Positions 23,924 to 37,847 are shown, counted from the first letter of the stretch. The stretch: 64,000 bases of DNA from Plasticicumulans lactativorans (GCF_004341245.1 NZ_SLWY01000021.1:1-64000), one strand, 5' to 3'. Notes: generated by a model from the letters alone, not told the origin. Numbers and translations are program-made.

Positions 23924-25246
23924 TCATGCCGCGCCGTCGACCGCCCCGCGGGCGCGGCGGTCGAGTTCGCGCAGGTGTTCGAGCTTCTCGCCGATGCGGA
24001 TCTCGAGCCCGCGCGGCACTGGAGTGTAGTAGCGCCGCTCGCCGAGTTCGGCGGGCAAGTAGGTCTCGCCGGCGGCGTAGGCCTCGGGCTCGTCGTGCGC
24101 GTAGCGGTAGCGCTTGCCGTAGCCCAGCGCCTTCATCAGGCGGGTCGGCGCGTTGCGCAGGTGCTCGGGCACCTCCTCGGTGCCGCCGGCCTGCGCGTCG
24201 CGCTGCGCCGCCTGGAACGCCAGGTAGACGGCGTTGCTCTTCGGCGCGCAGGCGAGGTAGACCAGCGCCTGCGCGATCGCCAGCTCCCCCTCGGGGCTGC
24301 CCAGCCGTTCGTAGGTCTCCCAGGCGTCGAGCGCGATGCGCAGGCCGCGCGGGTCGGCGTTGCCGATGTCCTCGCTCGCCATGCGCAGCACGCGACGGGC
24401 GATGTAGAGCGGATCGCAGCCGCCGTCGAGCATGCGCGCGAACCAGTACAGCGCGGCGTCGGGCGCGGAGCCGCGCACCGCCTTGTGCAGCGCCGAGATC
24501 TGGTCGTAGAAGAGGTCGCCGCTGCGGTCGAAGCGGCGCACGCCGCCGCGGATCACCTCGGCCACCGCCGCCGGCAGGTCGCCGGTGGCGTCGGCCAGCT
24601 CGACCGCGATCTCCAGCAGCGTCAGCACGCGCCGGCCGTCGCCGTCGGCGGCCTGGGCGAGGCGCGCGCGCTCCTCCGCCGCGAGCAGAAGGCCGCGCCC
24701 GCCCAGGCCGTGCTCGGCATCGGCGAGCGCGCGCTCGACCAGCGCTTCGAGGTCGGCCTGCTCCAGGCGCCTGAGCACGTAGACGCGCGCGCGCGACAGC
24801 AGCGCGTTGTTCAGCGCGAAGCTCGGGTTCTCGGTGGTGGCACCGACGAAGATCACGGTGCCGTCCTCGACGAAGGGCAGGAAGGCGTCCTGCTGGGCCT
24901 TGTTGAAGCGGTGCACCTCGTCGACGAACAGCACGGTGCGACGCTGCTCGCGCGCCCACAGTGCCTGCGCCTCGTCGACCGCGGCGCGCACGTCCTTGAC
25001 CCCGGCGAGCACCGCCGACAGCGCGATGAAGTGCGCCCCGCCGTAGTGCGCGATCATCCGCGCGAGCGTGGTCTTGCCGGTGCCGGGCGGCCCCCACAGC
25101 ACCATCGAATGCGGCTGGCCGGACTCGATCGCCACCCGCAACGGCTTGTCGGGCCCGAACAGGTGCGCCTGGCCGACGATGTCGTCGAGCCGCTGCGGCC
25201 GCAGGCGGTCGGCGAGCGGGCGGGCGGCGTCGCGGGCGCTCGTCAT
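23924..25246 (-). CDS. rarA: Replication-associated recombination protein A (AAA+ ATPase)
   Basis: RarA/MgsA-type clamp-loader-like ATPase of 440 residues acting at stalled replication forks. It has the opening [18 protein letters not shown], Walker [10 protein letters not shown] at about residue 52, Walker [20 protein letters not shown], sensor 1 [12 protein letters not shown], and the C-terminal MgsA tetramer domain with [24 protein letters not shown]. It starts one base after the lolA stop, so the two are coupled. Confidence 0.93.
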   Translation of the reverse strand: MTSARDAARPLADRLRPQRLDDIVGQAHLFGPDKPLRVAIESGQPHSMVLWGPPGTGKTTLARMIAHYGGAHFIALSAVLAGVKDVRAAVDEAQALWAREQRRTVLFVDEVHRFNKAQQDAFLPFVEDGTVIFVGATTENPSFALNNALLSRARVYVLRRLEQADLEALVERALADAEHGLGGRGLLLAAEERARLAQAADGDGRRVLTLLEIAVELADATGDLPAAVAEVIRGGVRRFDRSGDLFYDQISALHKAVRGSAPDAALYWFARMLDGGCDPLYIARRVLRMASEDIGNADPRGLRIALDAWETYERLGSPEGELAIAQALVYLACAPKSNAVYLAFQAAQRDAQAGGTEEVPEHLRNAPTRLMKALGYGKRYRYAHDEPEAYAAGETYLPAELGERRYYTPVPRGLEIRIGEKLEHLRELDRRARGAVDGAA

Positions 25247-25247
25247 G

Positions 25248-25892
25248 TCACTCGACGTCGCCGATCACGTCCACGCCCTTGGGAGGGACGAAGCGGAAGC
25301 GCTCGGCGTCGATCGCGGCGTTGCGCTGCAGGTGCTCGAACACCAGCCGGGTGCGCCCGCCGAAGGCGTCCTCGAGCTCGATCGCCGCAAGGCGATCGCC
25401 CTGGAAGCCGACGCGCAGCAGCCTGAAGTCCGACGCCTCGGCCTTCGGCGTGAGCTCGGTCCAGCTCAGGCCGTCGCGGTTGCGCGCCGCGCCGACCTTG
25501 AACGCCTCGTCGATCGGCGCGGCGCCCGACAACAGCGCGAGCGGGGTGGCGCCGAGGGCGGCGTCGAGCTTGCGCACGGTGACCTGTTCGAGCCCCTCGT
25601 CGTAGATCCACAGCCGGCTGCCGTCGGCGACAATGATCTGGCGCGTCGGCTCGCGGTAGTCCCAGCGGAAGCGGCCGGGCTTCTGCATCCACACCTGGCC
25701 CGACGAGACCTGCGCCGGCTGGCCCTTGGGGTCGTACACGGTCTGGCGGAAATCGGCCGTCAGCGACGCGAGTTCGCGGAAGTAGCGCGGCACCGGGGTG
25801 TCGGCGAGTGCGGGGCCCGCGCCGAGCAGCAGCACGAGTGCGATGCGCAGCAGCCAGGACGGGAGGGATGGGAACAGCGATGCGGGTGTCAT
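25248..25892 (-). CDS. lolA: Outer-membrane lipoprotein carrier protein LolA
   Basis: Periplasmic chaperone that carries lipoproteins from LolCDE to LolB; 214 residues. A signal peptide occupies about the first 30 residues (WLLRIALVLLLGAGPALA before DTPVP). The family pattern follows: LTADFRQTVYD, SSGQVWMQKPGRFRWDY, and DGSRLWIYDEGLEQVTVRKL. The start at 25892 places the signal peptide correctly. It lies between ftsK and rarA, the order also found in E. coli. Confidence 0.93.
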   Translation of the reverse strand: MTPASLFPSLPSWLLRIALVLLLGAGPALADTPVPRYFRELASLTADFRQTVYDPKGQPAQVSSGQVWMQKPGRFRWDYREPTRQIIVADGSRLWIYDEGLEQVTVRKLDAALGATPLALLSGAAPIDEAFKVGAARNRDGLSWTELTPKAEASDFRLLRVGFQGDRLAAIELEDAFGGRTRLVFEHLQRNAAIDAERFRFVPPKGVDVIGDVE

Positions 25893-25954
25893 GGCGGACC
25901 TGCGGGAAGCTCTCCAGGGTGGGCAGCGCCCGCCCACGTGGGCGGGCGGCCGGT

Positions 25955-28789
25955 TCAGGCTTCGGACGGCACGCCGACCAGCACTTCGCGCATGCCGTTG
26001 GCCTGCAGCGGGCCGACGATGCCGGCGGCCTCCATCTCCTCGACCAGCCGCGCGGCGCGGTTGTAGCCGATCTTCAGGCGCCGCTGCACGCCCGACACCG
26101 AGGCCCGGCGGCTCTCGACGACGATGCGCACGGCCTGGTCGTAGAGCGGGTCCTGCTCGGCGCCGTCGCCGTTCGAACTCGCCAGCGGATCGCCGGGGAA
26201 GGCCGGGCCGCCGTCGGCGGGCTCGTCGAGGATGCCGGTGACGTACTCGGGCTCGCCGGTCCGCTTCAGGTAGTCGACCACGGCGTTGACCTCGTGATCG
26301 TCGACGAAGGCGCCGTGCACGCGCTGCGGAAAGCCGGTGCCCGGCGGCAGGTAGAGCATGTCGCCATGGCCGAGCAGCTGCTCGGCGCCCATCTGGTCGA
26401 GGATGGTGCGCGAGTCGATCTTGCTCGCCACGGTGAGGGCGATGCGGGTCGGGATGTTGGCCTTGATCAGGCCGGTGATCACGTCGACCGAGGGTCGCTG
26501 CGTCGCCAGGATCAGGTGGATGCCGGCGGCGCGCGCCTTCTGCGCCAGGCGCGCGATCAGCTCTTCGACCTTCTTGCCGACGATCATCATCATGTCGGCG
26601 AGTTCGTCGATGACGACGACGATGTACGGCAGCGGCTCGAGCGTCGGGTGCTCGTCGAACAGGTCAGTGTGCTCCTCGGCCTTCCACAGCGGGTCGGGGA
26701 TGGGCTCGCCGATGGCGATGGCCTCCTGCACCAGCTTGTTGAAGCCGGCGATGTTGCGCACCTTCATCGCCGCCATCAGGCGGTAGCGCCGCTCCATCTC
26801 GGCCACGCACCAGCGCAGCGCGTTGGCGGCGTCCTTCATGTCGGTGACCACCGGCGACAGCAGGTGCGGGATGCCCTCGTAGATCGACAGCTCCAGCATC
26901 TTCGGGTCGATCAGGATCAGCTTCAGGTGATCGGCGCCAGCCTTGTAGAGCATGCTGATCAGCATGCAGTTGACCGCGACCGACTTGCCCGAGCCGGTGG
27001 TGCCGGCGACCAGCGCGTGCGGCATCTTGGCGAGGTTGCCGACGATCGGCCGGCCGCCGATGTCCTGCCCGAGGGCGACCGTGAGTGGCGAGCTCGAGTT
27101 CTGCCACGCCGGCGAGTCGAGCACCTCGCGCAGGTACACGATCTGCCGGCGGCGGTTGGGAATCTCCAGCCCGATCACCGACTTGCCGGGAATGACCTCG
27201 ACCACGCGCACGCTGATCACCGACAGGCCGCGGGCCAGATCCTTGGCAAGGTTGGTGATCTGGCTGACCTTCACGCCCGGGGCGAGGTCGAGCTCGAAGC
27301 GCGTGACCACCGGGCCGGGTTCGACCCCGACCACGGTGACCTCGATGCCGAACTCGCGCAGCTTGGCCTCGACCTGGCGCGACATCTCCTCGAGCACTTC
27401 CGGCGTATAGCCGGCGCCCTGCGTGCGCGGCTCGTCGAGCAGCGACAGCGGCGGGATCGGGTCGAGCGGCGACTGCGCCGGTCGGCGGCCGAACAGCGCG
27501 GCGGCGGCAGCGGCCGCACGCGAGGGCTCACGCACGGCCGCGGGCGCCGGCCGCTCCGCCGGCGGCGGCGCAACGACAGGCACCTCGGGCAGCGCAGGCG
27601 CGAGCACGGGGGCGGGCGGCGTCGGGGCGGGGGCGGACGGCGCCTCCCCTCCCCCGCCGCCGAGGGCGGCGATCCGCGCCGCCGAGGGCCGCGCCGGGCG
27701 CGGCGTGGCGGCAGCCCCCAGCACCAGGTCGGCGACGTCCGCCGGGCGGTCGCGTGCGACCGCGCCCGACGGTGGCGCTTCGGCCGCCACGACCGGCGGC
27801 GTCGGCGCGTCTTCCGCGTCCTCTTCCTCCGCCTCCACCACCTCCGCCACCTCCGCCACCGCCGGCGTGGCCGGCGTGACGCCGGCGGGTGCCGGTTGTT
27901 GCGGCGCCGGCTCGGCCGCCCCGAGGTCGCCAAGGGGCAGCGCCGGCGCGCTGCGGCTGGCCGTCAGCCCGGACAGATCGGCGAGGTCCGGATCGGGCGC
28001 GGCGGTGACCTGCATCGCCACGGGCCCCGGCGCCGTCGCCAGGGCGGCGATCTCGCCCAGCTCGGGACCGGCGCGCTCGCTGCCCGCGGCGGCGACGGCG
28101 ACCTCGTCGCCCGACGGATCGCTGCGGGCGCGGCCGACGAACAGCCGTGCGCCGAGCCACGTCGCCACCGCGCCGATGCCGGCGAACACCTGCCAGCACA
28201 CGCGCCCCACCAGATCGACCAGGCTCAGCCACGACAGCCCCGAGGCCAGCGTGACGCCGGCCAGGAACAGCGCGAGCAGGAACAGCGTCCCGCCGTGGAA
28301 GTTGAACGCCGCCACCAGGCCCTGGCCGATGAGCTCACCGACGATCCCGCCCGGGTTGCCTTCGAGGAAGGCGCCCATCGGCCGCAGGTGCAGGGCGGCG
28401 AGGCCGCAGCCGCCGCCGACGGTGACGAGAAAGCCGACGGTGCGGAAGATCACGATCTCGCCGTCGAGGTCGGCGATGCCGTTGCGCCGGAACATCGCCC
28501 AGCCGGCGTAGCCGATCGCCAGCGGGAACAGGAAGGCGCCGTAGCCGAAGAAGTACAGCGCGATGTCGGCGAACCACGCGCCGGCCACGCCACCGAGGTT
28601 GGCCGGCTGGCCGGCACCGCCGACGTGCCGCCAGGCCGGGTCGGCGGCGGAGTAGGACGCGAGCGCGATCAGCATGAAGCCGGCGAGCGCGAGCGTCAGC
28701 AGGAAACCGATCTCGCGCAGGCCATAGCTGAGGTGACGGACGATCTTGACGCCCGAAGGCGCCACATTCTTTCTGCGTGCCTGAGCCAA
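25955..28789 (-). CDS. ftsK: DNA translocase FtsK
   Basis: Septal DNA pump that aligns chromosome termini for XerCD; about 944 residues. Four or five membrane helices occupy residues about 20-200, followed by a long Ala/Pro/Glu-rich linker (about 210-480). The motor has Walker [13 protein letters not shown] and Walker [14 protein letters not shown], and the C-terminal gamma winged helix ([20 protein letters not shown]) that reads KOPS. The start is uncertain: TTG at 28789 (AAGGG upstream, basic MAQARRKN N-terminus) or GTG at 28765; I prefer TTG. It opens the ftsK-lolA-rarA-GGDEF-serS-HAD operon. Confidence 0.93.
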   Translation of the reverse strand: MAQARRKNVAPSGVKIVRHLSYGLREIGFLLTLALAGFMLIALASYSAADPAWRHVGGAGQPANLGGVAGAWFADIALYFFGYGAFLFPLAIGYAGWAMFRRNGIADLDGEIVIFRTVGFLVTVGGGCGLAALHLRPMGAFLEGNPGGIVGELIGQGLVAAFNFHGGTLFLLALFLAGVTLASGLSWLSLVDLVGRVCWQVFAGIGAVATWLGARLFVGRARSDPSGDEVAVAAAGSERAGPELGEIAALATAPGPVAMQVTAAPDPDLADLSGLTASRSAPALPLGDLGAAEPAPQQPAPAGVTPATPAVAEVAEVVEAEEEDAEDAPTPPVVAAEAPPSGAVARDRPADVADLVLGAAATPRPARPSAARIAALGGGGGEAPSAPAPTPPAPVLAPALPEVPVVAPPPAERPAPAAVREPSRAAAAAAALFGRRPAQSPLDPIPPLSLLDEPRTQGAGYTPEVLEEMSRQVEAKLREFGIEVTVVGVEPGPVVTRFELDLAPGVKVSQITNLAKDLARGLSVISVRVVEVIPGKSVIGLEIPNRRRQIVYLREVLDSPAWQNSSSPLTVALGQDIGGRPIVGNLAKMPHALVAGTTGSGKSVAVNCMLISMLYKAGADHLKLILIDPKMLELSIYEGIPHLLSPVVTDMKDAANALRWCVAEMERRYRLMAAMKVRNIAGFNKLVQEAIAIGEPIPDPLWKAEEHTDLFDEHPTLEPLPYIVVVIDELADMMMIVGKKVEELIARLAQKARAAGIHLILATQRPSVDVITGLIKANIPTRIALTVASKIDSRTILDQMGAEQLLGHGDMLYLPPGTGFPQRVHGAFVDDHEVNAVVDYLKRTGEPEYVTGILDEPADGGPAFPGDPLASSNGDGAEQDPLYDQAVRIVVESRRASVSGVQRRLKIGYNRAARLVEEMEAAGIVGPLQANGMREVLVGVPSEA

Positions 28790-29006
28790 GCGGGTGAACC
28801 CTTGAGAGTGTGCCGTGGGATGCCTCGGGCCCGCGCTAGGGCGCGCCCGGCAGGCGCGCATTCTCACACCGCGCACCGGCCGCTGGCAAAGCGGAACCGC
28901 CAGTTCCCCCGCACCGCCGGCAGGCTTACAGTTACGCGGTAGCGCCGCCCCCCCCTGGGCGCGCGGTCGCGCCATCCGTCAAACCGCACAGCCGAAACGT
29001 CGTCCT

Positions 29007-30155
29007 ATGCGCATTCGCTCGCTCGCCACGATAGCCGAGGTGTCCGCCGAGGCGTGGGATGCCCTCGTGCCCGGGCGCGATCCCTTCCTCGCGCATGCCT
29101 TCCTGTCGGCGCTCGAACGCCACGGCTGCGTCGGCCGGGGTACCGGCTGGCTGCCGTGCCCGCTGGTGTGCGAAGGCAGTGACGGTCGCCTGCTCGGCGC
29201 CTGCCCGCTGTATTTCAAGCTCAATTCGTACGGCGAGTTCGTGTTCGACGGGTCCTGGGCCGAGGCCTACCGTCGTCACGGCCTGCCCTACTATCCGAAG
29301 CTCGTCGCCGCGGTGCCGTACACGCCCGCGACCGGCCGCCGCCTGCTGGTCGCCCGCGACGCCGACGCAGCGGCGGTCGCGGGTGCGCTGATCGAAGGCG
29401 CCCGTGAACTCGCCCGCGACAGCGGCTCCTCCTCGGTGCACTGGCTGTTCCCGACCACCGAGGAGATGGGCTGGCTGCGCAGCGCGGGCGCGGCCTCGCG
29501 CCTCGGCTGCCAGTTCCACTGGCACAATCCCGGCTATCGCGACTTCGACGACTTCCTCGCCACCCTGAGCGCCAAGAAGCGCAAGAACATCCGCCAGGAG
29601 CGCCGGCGGGTGCAGGAAGCCGGCATCGAACTCGAGTGCCTGGCCGGCGATGCGGTCGACGCCGGGCAGTGGCGCACCTTCCATGCGTTCTACTGCTCGA
29701 CCTTCCGGCGCCTGGGCGGGCAGCCGACGCTGACCCTGCCGTTCTTCACGGCCGTGGGCCGTGCCCTCGGCGAGCGCGTGCTGCTGGTGCTGGCGCACGC
29801 GGGGGCACGCACCGTGGGGGCGGCGATCAGCTTCGCCAGCGACACCACCCTGTACGGCCGGCACTGGGGCTGCGCCGACAGCGTCGACGCACTGCACTTC
29901 GAAGCCTGCTACTACCAGGGTATCGAGCACTGCATCCGCCGCGGCCTGACCCGCTTCGAGCCCGGCGCGCAGGGGGAACACAAGGTGAGCCGCGGCTTCC
30001 TACCGACGCTTACGCATTCGGCACACTGGATCGCCCACCCGGGCTTCCGGCAGGCGATCGACGACTTCCTGCATCGGGAGACCCCGGCGGTCGAGGACTA
30101 CGCCCGCGAACTGCACGAACACTCGCCCTACCGCAGGGCGGGAGGCGAATCATGA
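29007..30155 (+). CDS. FemAB-like GNAT N-acyltransferase (COG3146/DUF482 type)
   Basis: A 382-residue protein of the predicted N-acyltransferase family related in fold to peptidoglycan FemAB enzymes. Visible features are DPFLAHAFLSALERHGCVG near the start, PLYFKLNSYGEFVFDGSWAEA, LSAKKRKNIRQERRRVQEAG with a strongly basic helix, and the C-terminal HWGCADSVDALHFEACYYQG and FEPGAQGEHKVSRGF. The substrate is unknown. Its stop overlaps the aat start by four bases, placing it in one unit with aat and bpt, both aminoacyl-tRNA-dependent transferases of related fold. Confidence 0.8.
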   Translation: MRIRSLATIAEVSAEAWDALVPGRDPFLAHAFLSALERHGCVGRGTGWLPCPLVCEGSDGRLLGACPLYFKLNSYGEFVFDGSWAEAYRRHGLPYYPKLVAAVPYTPATGRRLLVARDADAAAVAGALIEGARELARDSGSSSVHWLFPTTEEMGWLRSAGAASRLGCQFHWHNPGYRDFDDFLATLSAKKRKNIRQERRRVQEAGIELECLAGDAVDAGQWRTFHAFYCSTFRRLGGQPTLTLPFFTAVGRALGERVLLVLAHAGARTVGAAISFASDTTLYGRHWGCADSVDALHFEACYYQGIEHCIRRGLTRFEPGAQGEHKVSRGFLPTLTHSAHWIAHPGFRQAIDDFLHRETPAVEDYARELHEHSPYRRAGGES

Positions 30156-30886
30156 AGCCGCTCACCTGGCTCGACGCGCGCAATCCGGACCAGCCCTTCC
30201 CCTCCCCCGAGAACGCGCTCGGGGAACCCAACGGGCTGCTCGCGGTCGGCGGCAACCTGGAACCGCGGCGCCTGCTGAACGCCTACCGTCAGGGCATCTT
30301 CCCCTGGTTCGGGCGCGACCAGCCCATCCTCTGGTGGTCACCCGATCCGCGCACCGTGTTCTTCCCGGACCTGATCAAGGTGTCGCGCAGCCTCGGCAAG
30401 CGACTGCGCAGCGGGTGCTACCGCGTGCGTTTCGACACCGCCTTCACCGAGGTGATCGAAGCCTGCGCCGCGCCGCGTCCGGATGCGCCCGATTCGTGGA
30501 TCACCCCGGCGATGCGCCTCGCCTACCGGCGCCTGCACGCGCTGGGTTACGCCCACTCGATCGAAAGCTGGGAGGGCGACGAACTGGTCGGCGGGCTCTA
30601 CGGCGTCGCGCTGGGCGGCGCGTTCTTCGGCGAGTCGATGTTCAGCCGGCGCAGCGACGCCTCCAAGGTCGCGCTGGTGCAATTGGGGCACTTCCTGCAC
30701 GCCCGCGGCTTCGGCTTCATCGACTGCCAGCTCGAAACCTCGCACCTGCTGAGCCTGGGCGCCGTGACGCTGCGCCGCAGCCAGTTCCTGGCGCTGCTGC
30801 GCCAGCACGTCGACCGTCCCTGCGCGCCCGGCAGCTGGCGCGGCTTCGAGCCGCCGGAGGACCGCCCCCTTGGCCGCTCCACGTGA
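30152..30886 (+). CDS. aat: Leucyl/phenylalanyl-tRNA-protein transferase
   Basis: Adds Leu or Phe from aminoacyl-tRNA to proteins with N-terminal Lys or Arg, making them ClpS/ClpAP substrates; 244 residues. Conserved features are PNGLLAVGGNLEPRRLLNAY, GIFPWFGRDQPILWWSPDPR, the catalytic-region SIESWEGDELVGGLYGVALG and FFGESMFSRRSDASKVAL, and IDCQLETSHLLSLGA. GGAGG precedes the ATG. It overlaps the genes on both sides. Confidence 0.95.
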   Translation: MKPLTWLDARNPDQPFPSPENALGEPNGLLAVGGNLEPRRLLNAYRQGIFPWFGRDQPILWWSPDPRTVFFPDLIKVSRSLGKRLRSGCYRVRFDTAFTEVIEACAAPRPDAPDSWITPAMRLAYRRLHALGYAHSIESWEGDELVGGLYGVALGGAFFGESMFSRRSDASKVALVQLGHFLHARGFGFIDCQLETSHLLSLGAVTLRRSQFLALLRQHVDRPCAPGSWRGFEPPEDRPLGRST

Positions 30887-31604
30887 ACTCGGCAGCCTGC
30901 GGCTGTTCCTGACCGACACGCACCCGTGCAGCTACCTGCCCGGGCGTGACGCCCGCAACCTGGTGGCCGACCCCCTCGCCGTGGATGCGTCGCTGTACTC
31001 GACGCTGGCGCGCCACGGCTTCCGGCGCAGCGGCGAGCACGTCTACCGGCCGCACTGCCAGGGGTGCCACGCCTGCGTGTCGCTGCGCATCCCGGTGGAT
31101 CGCTTCACGCCGAAGCGGGCGCAGCGGCGCAACCTGCAGCGCAACGCCGACATCGTCGTCCGCGTGCTGGAGCCGGTCCTGCGCGAGGAACACTTCGAGC
31201 TGTTCGCGCGCTACCTGCGCCTGCGACACCCCGACGGCGGCATGGACGACGCGTCGCCCGAAAGCTATCTGGCCTTCGTCGCCTCGAACTGGAGTCACAC
31301 CTTCCTCGCCGAAGGCCGGCTGGCCGATGGCAGGGTGGTCGTGGTGGCGGTCGTGGACATCCTCGCCGACGGGCTTTCGGCCGTTTACACCTACTTCGAT
31401 CCGGCACTGACGGAGCGCTCGCTCGGTACCTTCGCAGTGCTGTGGCAGATCGCCGAAGCCCGCCGCCGCGGCCTGCCTTACGTGTACCTCGGCTACTGGA
31501 TCCGCGAATGTCGCAAGATGAACTACAAGACCCGCTTCCAGCCGTGCGAGGTGTTCACCGGAGGGGACTGGCGGGCACCGGCGGACGATGCGCCGGCTTG
31601 CTGA
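30870..31604 (+). CDS. bpt: Aspartate/glutamate leucyltransferase (Bpt; Ate-type)
   Basis: Leucyl-tRNA-dependent transferase that tags proteins with N-terminal Asp or Glu; 244 residues. The family Cys cluster is seen as HPCSYLPGR and [15 protein letters not shown], and the C-terminus has [18 protein letters not shown] and [22 protein letters not shown]. The start is a TTG at 30870, 17 bases inside aat, giving the usual N-terminus ([14 protein letters not shown]) just after. Bpt rather than eukaryotic-like Ate is chosen by the bacterial clade. Confidence 0.93.
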   Translation: MAAPRELGSLRLFLTDTHPCSYLPGRDARNLVADPLAVDASLYSTLARHGFRRSGEHVYRPHCQGCHACVSLRIPVDRFTPKRAQRRNLQRNADIVVRVLEPVLREEHFELFARYLRLRHPDGGMDDASPESYLAFVASNWSHTFLAEGRLADGRVVVVAVVDILADGLSAVYTYFDPALTERSLGTFAVLWQIAEARRRGLPYVYLGYWIRECRKMNYKTRFQPCEVFTGGDWRAPADDAPAC

Positions 31605-31687
31605 ACCGGGGTGATTCCGCTATTTTCTCGCGCCGCTTCACGCACCAGCGCATCTCGCGCGCGGTAGCCCATCGAGACAACGAGCCA

Positions 31688-31906
31688 ATGGCGAAAGAAG
31701 ACCATATCGAAATGGAAGGCACGGTCATCGAGACCTTGCCGAACACCATGTTTCGCGTCCAGTTGGAAAACGGCCACGTGGTCACCGCACATATCTCGGG
31801 ACGCATGCGCAAGCACTATATCCGCATCCTCACCGGCGATAAGGTCAAGGTCGAACTGACCCCCTACGACCTGTCGAAAGGTCGCATCACCTACCGCGGC
31901 CGCTGA
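31688..31906 (+). CDS. infA: Translation initiation factor IF-1
   Basis: The 72-residue S1/OB-fold initiation factor that binds the ribosomal A site. The sequence [19 protein letters not shown] and the end [12 protein letters not shown] are canonical. It lies 83 bases after bpt in the same direction and converges on clpA. In many betaproteobacteria a second infA copy lies in ribosomal protein loci; whether this one is the sole copy cannot be told from the window. Confidence 0.96.
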   Translation: MAKEDHIEMEGTVIETLPNTMFRVQLENGHVVTAHISGRMRKHYIRILTGDKVKVELTPYDLSKGRITYRGR

Positions 31907-31963
31907 GCCGCCGGCCTGCGCAACGGCAAGGGTGCCGCGGCGCAAGCCAGCTCCGCTCCAGCC

Positions 31964-34225
<2,262 letters not shown>

Positions 34226-34275
34226 GATGCGAAACCTCTTGATCTTGCCCGTTGGCGGGCGTCTGTCGACGACGT

Positions 34276-34599
34276 TCAGGCTTCTTCCATGGTACAGAGC
34301 AAGGGATGCTGATGACTGCGGGAGAACGCGTTTACCTGTTCAACCTTGGTCTCGGCGATCTCGCGCGTGAACACGCCGCAGACGCCCTTGCCGCGGGTGT
34401 GTACGTGCAGCATGACCTGCGTGGCCTTCTCCCGGCTCATGGAAAAAAAATACTCCAGAACATGCACGACGAACTCCATCGGTGTGTAGTCATCGTTGAG
34501 GATGATCACCTTGTACATCCGCGGCGGCTTCAGTTGCGGCCGCGCCTTCTCCACGGCAAGGCCGCCGTCACCGCTTCGGCTATCGCTGTCTTGACTCAT
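34276..34599 (-). CDS. clpS: ClpA adaptor protein ClpS
   Basis: N-recognin adaptor of 107 residues that hands N-degron substrates to ClpAP. The disordered N-terminal extension ([13 protein letters not shown]) is followed by the core: [17 protein letters not shown] with the binding-pocket Asn and Asp, [29 protein letters not shown], and the pocket His in MLHVH. It precedes clpA in the same direction, so both N-degron delivery genes are together and face aat-bpt. Confidence 0.96.
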   Translation of the reverse strand: MSQDSDSRSGDGGLAVEKARPQLKPPRMYKVIILNDDYTPMEFVVHVLEYFFSMSREKATQVMLHVHTRGKGVCGVFTREIAETKVEQVNAFSRSHQHPLLCTMEEA

Positions 34600-34731
34600 C
34601 GAGACTCGGTCGCTCTCTGCGCGTTGCGCGTAACCGGGCCCGCCGAGACACGGCGACCCTCTTGCTTAGATATACGGAACGGAGCGAGTTTCTTCCAGTG
34701 CCCCGCCAACGCGTACACAACATAAAGCAAA

Positions 34732-34760
34732 GGCCCGGCCCCCTCGCGGGGAGCCGGGCC
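34732..34760 (-). terminator. Intrinsic terminator of aceA
   Basis: On the minus strand the eight-base arms GGCCCGGC and GCCGGGCC enclose a further CCCC/GGGG stem, and the hairpin is followed by TTTGCTTTATG. It lies 33 bases beyond the aceA stop. This is the clearest intrinsic terminator after a gene in the window. Confidence 0.85.
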
Positions 34761-34792
34761 TGACGGAGGACGCGGGGCCTGGACTGAGGGGC

Positions 34793-36076
<1,284 letters not shown>

Positions 36077-36498
36077 TCTCGAAATCTCCTGCTCAGGAAC
36101 CTATAAAGAGGAAACAAGTCAACACTCATCTTTTCGAATCGGCACGGTGCCGGCGTGCCGCGGGGACGAACCCGTGGAGAGCCCGTACAAACCGCCCCCT
36201 GCAGTTTCCCGTTATCGGCCACCGACGTCATGCGTCGCGTTTCAATGCCCGGTGGACTGGTGACATTCCCATGTAATCCGGCTCTGTCGGCGACACCGGT
36301 GGGTGCCGCGCAGACCTTGCGCAGTCGACTGGATGCGAGATCGTCTCATCCGGACCGCATACCCAAAGCCACCCGAATTCGACGTGAAACCGGGTCATGC
36401 CAGCAGCTTCGGCAAACCTCTTCGCCGCCCTTGCGTTTTCGTATTATGAAAACAATCGCGCAGAAAGAAATTTCGCGGAGTCTATGCGGCTATGCAGC
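36077..36498. other. Gene-free region between aceA and the LysR gene
   Basis: About 420 bases without a credible open frame. The aceA ribosome site (AGGAGA on the minus strand) lies near 36085, and ATAAAG-type AT-rich sequence at about 36102-36110 may be part of the aceA promoter. GC content falls steadily to the right toward the LysR promoter. Nothing else is recognised. Confidence 0.4.
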
Positions 36499-36523
36499 AA
36501 TTGACAAGCATATTTCATCAATT
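36499..36523. promoter_or_regulatory. Inverted repeat in the LysR promoter (likely autoregulatory site)
   Basis: AATTGA and TCAATT form perfect six-base arms 13 bases apart, spanning the -35 box and spacer of the LysR promoter. A T-N11-A core of the LysR type fits within it. Its position would allow the regulator to block its own transcription. Confidence 0.5.
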
Positions 36524-36529
36524 ATAAAT
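36501..36529 (+). promoter_or_regulatory. Strong sigma-70 promoter of the LysR gene
   Basis: A perfect -35 TTGACA and a -10 TATAAA are separated by 17 bases. Transcription should begin near 36536, so the ATG at 36543 would give an almost leaderless message while that at 36564 leaves a 28-base leader. Such a consensus-like promoter is unusual in this GC-rich DNA. Confidence 0.75.
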
Positions 36530-36563
36530 ATTTGCTTAATCAATGCTTTCGGACGATCTGCGC

Positions 36564-37505
36564 ATGAATTCACCGATTGGCCGACACTATTACAAGCACA
36601 ACCGCCTCCAGCAGTTGCGCGGCTTCTGCTTCGCCGTGCAGACCGGCAGCATCTCCAAGGCCGCCGAGCGCATGTTCCTCAGCCAGCCCTCGGTGTCCCT
36701 GCAGATCCAGGCGCTCGAGCGCGAGCTGGGCGTGACGCTGTTCGAGCGCCGCGGCCCCAAGATCCGCCTGACGCCCGAAGGGCAGACGCTCTATGACATG
36801 GCCCTGCCCCTGCTCGAGGGGCTCGACAGCCTGCCCGAAACCTTCACCGCGAAGCGCGGCAGCCTGGAATCGGGGGAGGTGAACATCACCGCGGGCGAGG
36901 CCACAATTCTTTACCTGCTCCCCGACATCGTGAAACGCTTCTGCGAGACCCACCCGGGCATCCGCGTGCGCTTCCACAACGTCCCCGGTCGCGAGGGCCT
37001 GCGCCTGCTGCGCGACGACGAGGTCGATTTCGCGGTGGGCTCCTTCCGCGACGTGCCGGACGACATGACGTATCAACCGATCTACTCGTTCGACCAGATG
37101 CTGATCACGCCCAAGGACCATCCCCTGGCGGCCAAGCCCGACATCGAGCTGGCCGACATCAGCCCCTACGACTTCATCCTGCCGCCGCGTCATCTGAATA
37201 CGCTGAGCATGGTCGAATTCGCATTCCAGCAGCACAACCTCAGCCTCAACGTCAAACTCGAAGCCGGCGGCTGGGCGGTCATCAAGCGTTACGTCGAAAT
37301 GGGAATGGGCATCTCGATCGTCAGCGGCATCTGCATTACGCCCGAGGATCAGCTCGCGACGCATCCGCTGACGCGCTATTTTCCGCGCCGGACCTACGGC
37401 GTGGTGATGCGGCGCGGCAAGTTTCTTTCACCGCAGGCCAAGCGTTTCATCGAATTCATCGATCCCAGCTTTTTCGTCATGGAACCGGTGTTTCACGAAA
37501 CCTGA
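36564..37505 (+). CDS. LysR family transcriptional regulator
   Basis: A 313-residue LysR regulator. The N-terminal winged helix-turn-helix is at about residues 15-70 (LQQLRGFCFAVQTGSISKAAE, then SQPSVSLQIQALERELG). The effector domain starts near GEVNITAGEATILYLLP and ends SFFVMEPVF. The effector is unknown; the overall look recalls CysB-like proteins, which does not prove a sulfur role. Divergence from aceA suggests it may control the glyoxylate bypass. An alternative ATG at 36543 would add seven residues but lies only seven bases from the predicted transcription start. Confidence 0.85.
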   Translation: MNSPIGRHYYKHNRLQQLRGFCFAVQTGSISKAAERMFLSQPSVSLQIQALERELGVTLFERRGPKIRLTPEGQTLYDMALPLLEGLDSLPETFTAKRGSLESGEVNITAGEATILYLLPDIVKRFCETHPGIRVRFHNVPGREGLRLLRDDEVDFAVGSFRDVPDDMTYQPIYSFDQMLITPKDHPLAAKPDIELADISPYDFILPPRHLNTLSMVEFAFQQHNLSLNVKLEAGGWAVIKRYVEMGMGISIVSGICITPEDQLATHPLTRYFPRRTYGVVMRRGKFLSPQAKRFIEFIDPSFFVMEPVFHET

Positions 37506-37511
37506 ACGCGA

Positions 37512-37847
37512 TCACGCCGCCTCGAACAGCGCGTTCACTTTCGCCGCCATGATGAAATCATTTTCATGGAGGCCGGCGATCTTGTGGGTGAAGAACACCA
37601 CTTCGGCATATCCCCAGCCGAAACCGATGTCGGGATGGTGCTGTTCGGTTTCCGCCATTTCCGCGATGCGGTTCACGAATTCGACCACGCTGCGGTAATC
37701 CTTGAACGTGAAGCGGCGGCGGATGCGCGCTGCCGGGCCTTCGATCTGCCAGCCGGGTACTTCGGCCAGCAGCCGCCGGGCCGCCGCGGCCTCGAGCGGC
37801 GGCACGCCGCCGCGGCAGGGTACGCAGGACTTGTCCTTCAAGGTCAT
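37512..37847 (-). CDS. phhB: Pterin-4a-carbinolamine dehydratase
   Basis: A 111-residue DCoH/PhhB protein that recycles the pterin cofactor of aromatic amino acid hydroxylases. The active-site signature is EQHHPDIGFGWGYAEVVF (paired His and Asp), and the end is HENDFIMAAKVNALFE. The ATG at 37847 has GAGGG upstream. No phenylalanine hydroxylase gene is adjacent; some members act in molybdopterin-related or other metabolism, and the neighbouring nitrate reductase uses a molybdenum pterin, but that link is conjecture. Confidence 0.88.
   Translation of the reverse strand: MTLKDKSCVPCRGGVPPLEAAAARRLLAEVPGWQIEGPAARIRRRFTFKDYRSVVEFVNRIAEMAETEQHHPDIGFGWGYAEVVFFTHKIAGLHENDFIMAAKVNALFEAA

Noticed and set aside
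27420-28100. Low-complexity Ala/Pro/Glu coding sequence within ftsK as a repeat element or frameshift
   Set aside because: The frame is continuous and such linkers are normal between the membrane and motor parts of FtsK.
36430-36560. AT-rich stretch as a sign of transferred DNA or an attachment site
   Set aside because: It is explained by the LysR promoter and its inverted repeat; flanking genes have normal composition and no integrase or repeat is present.
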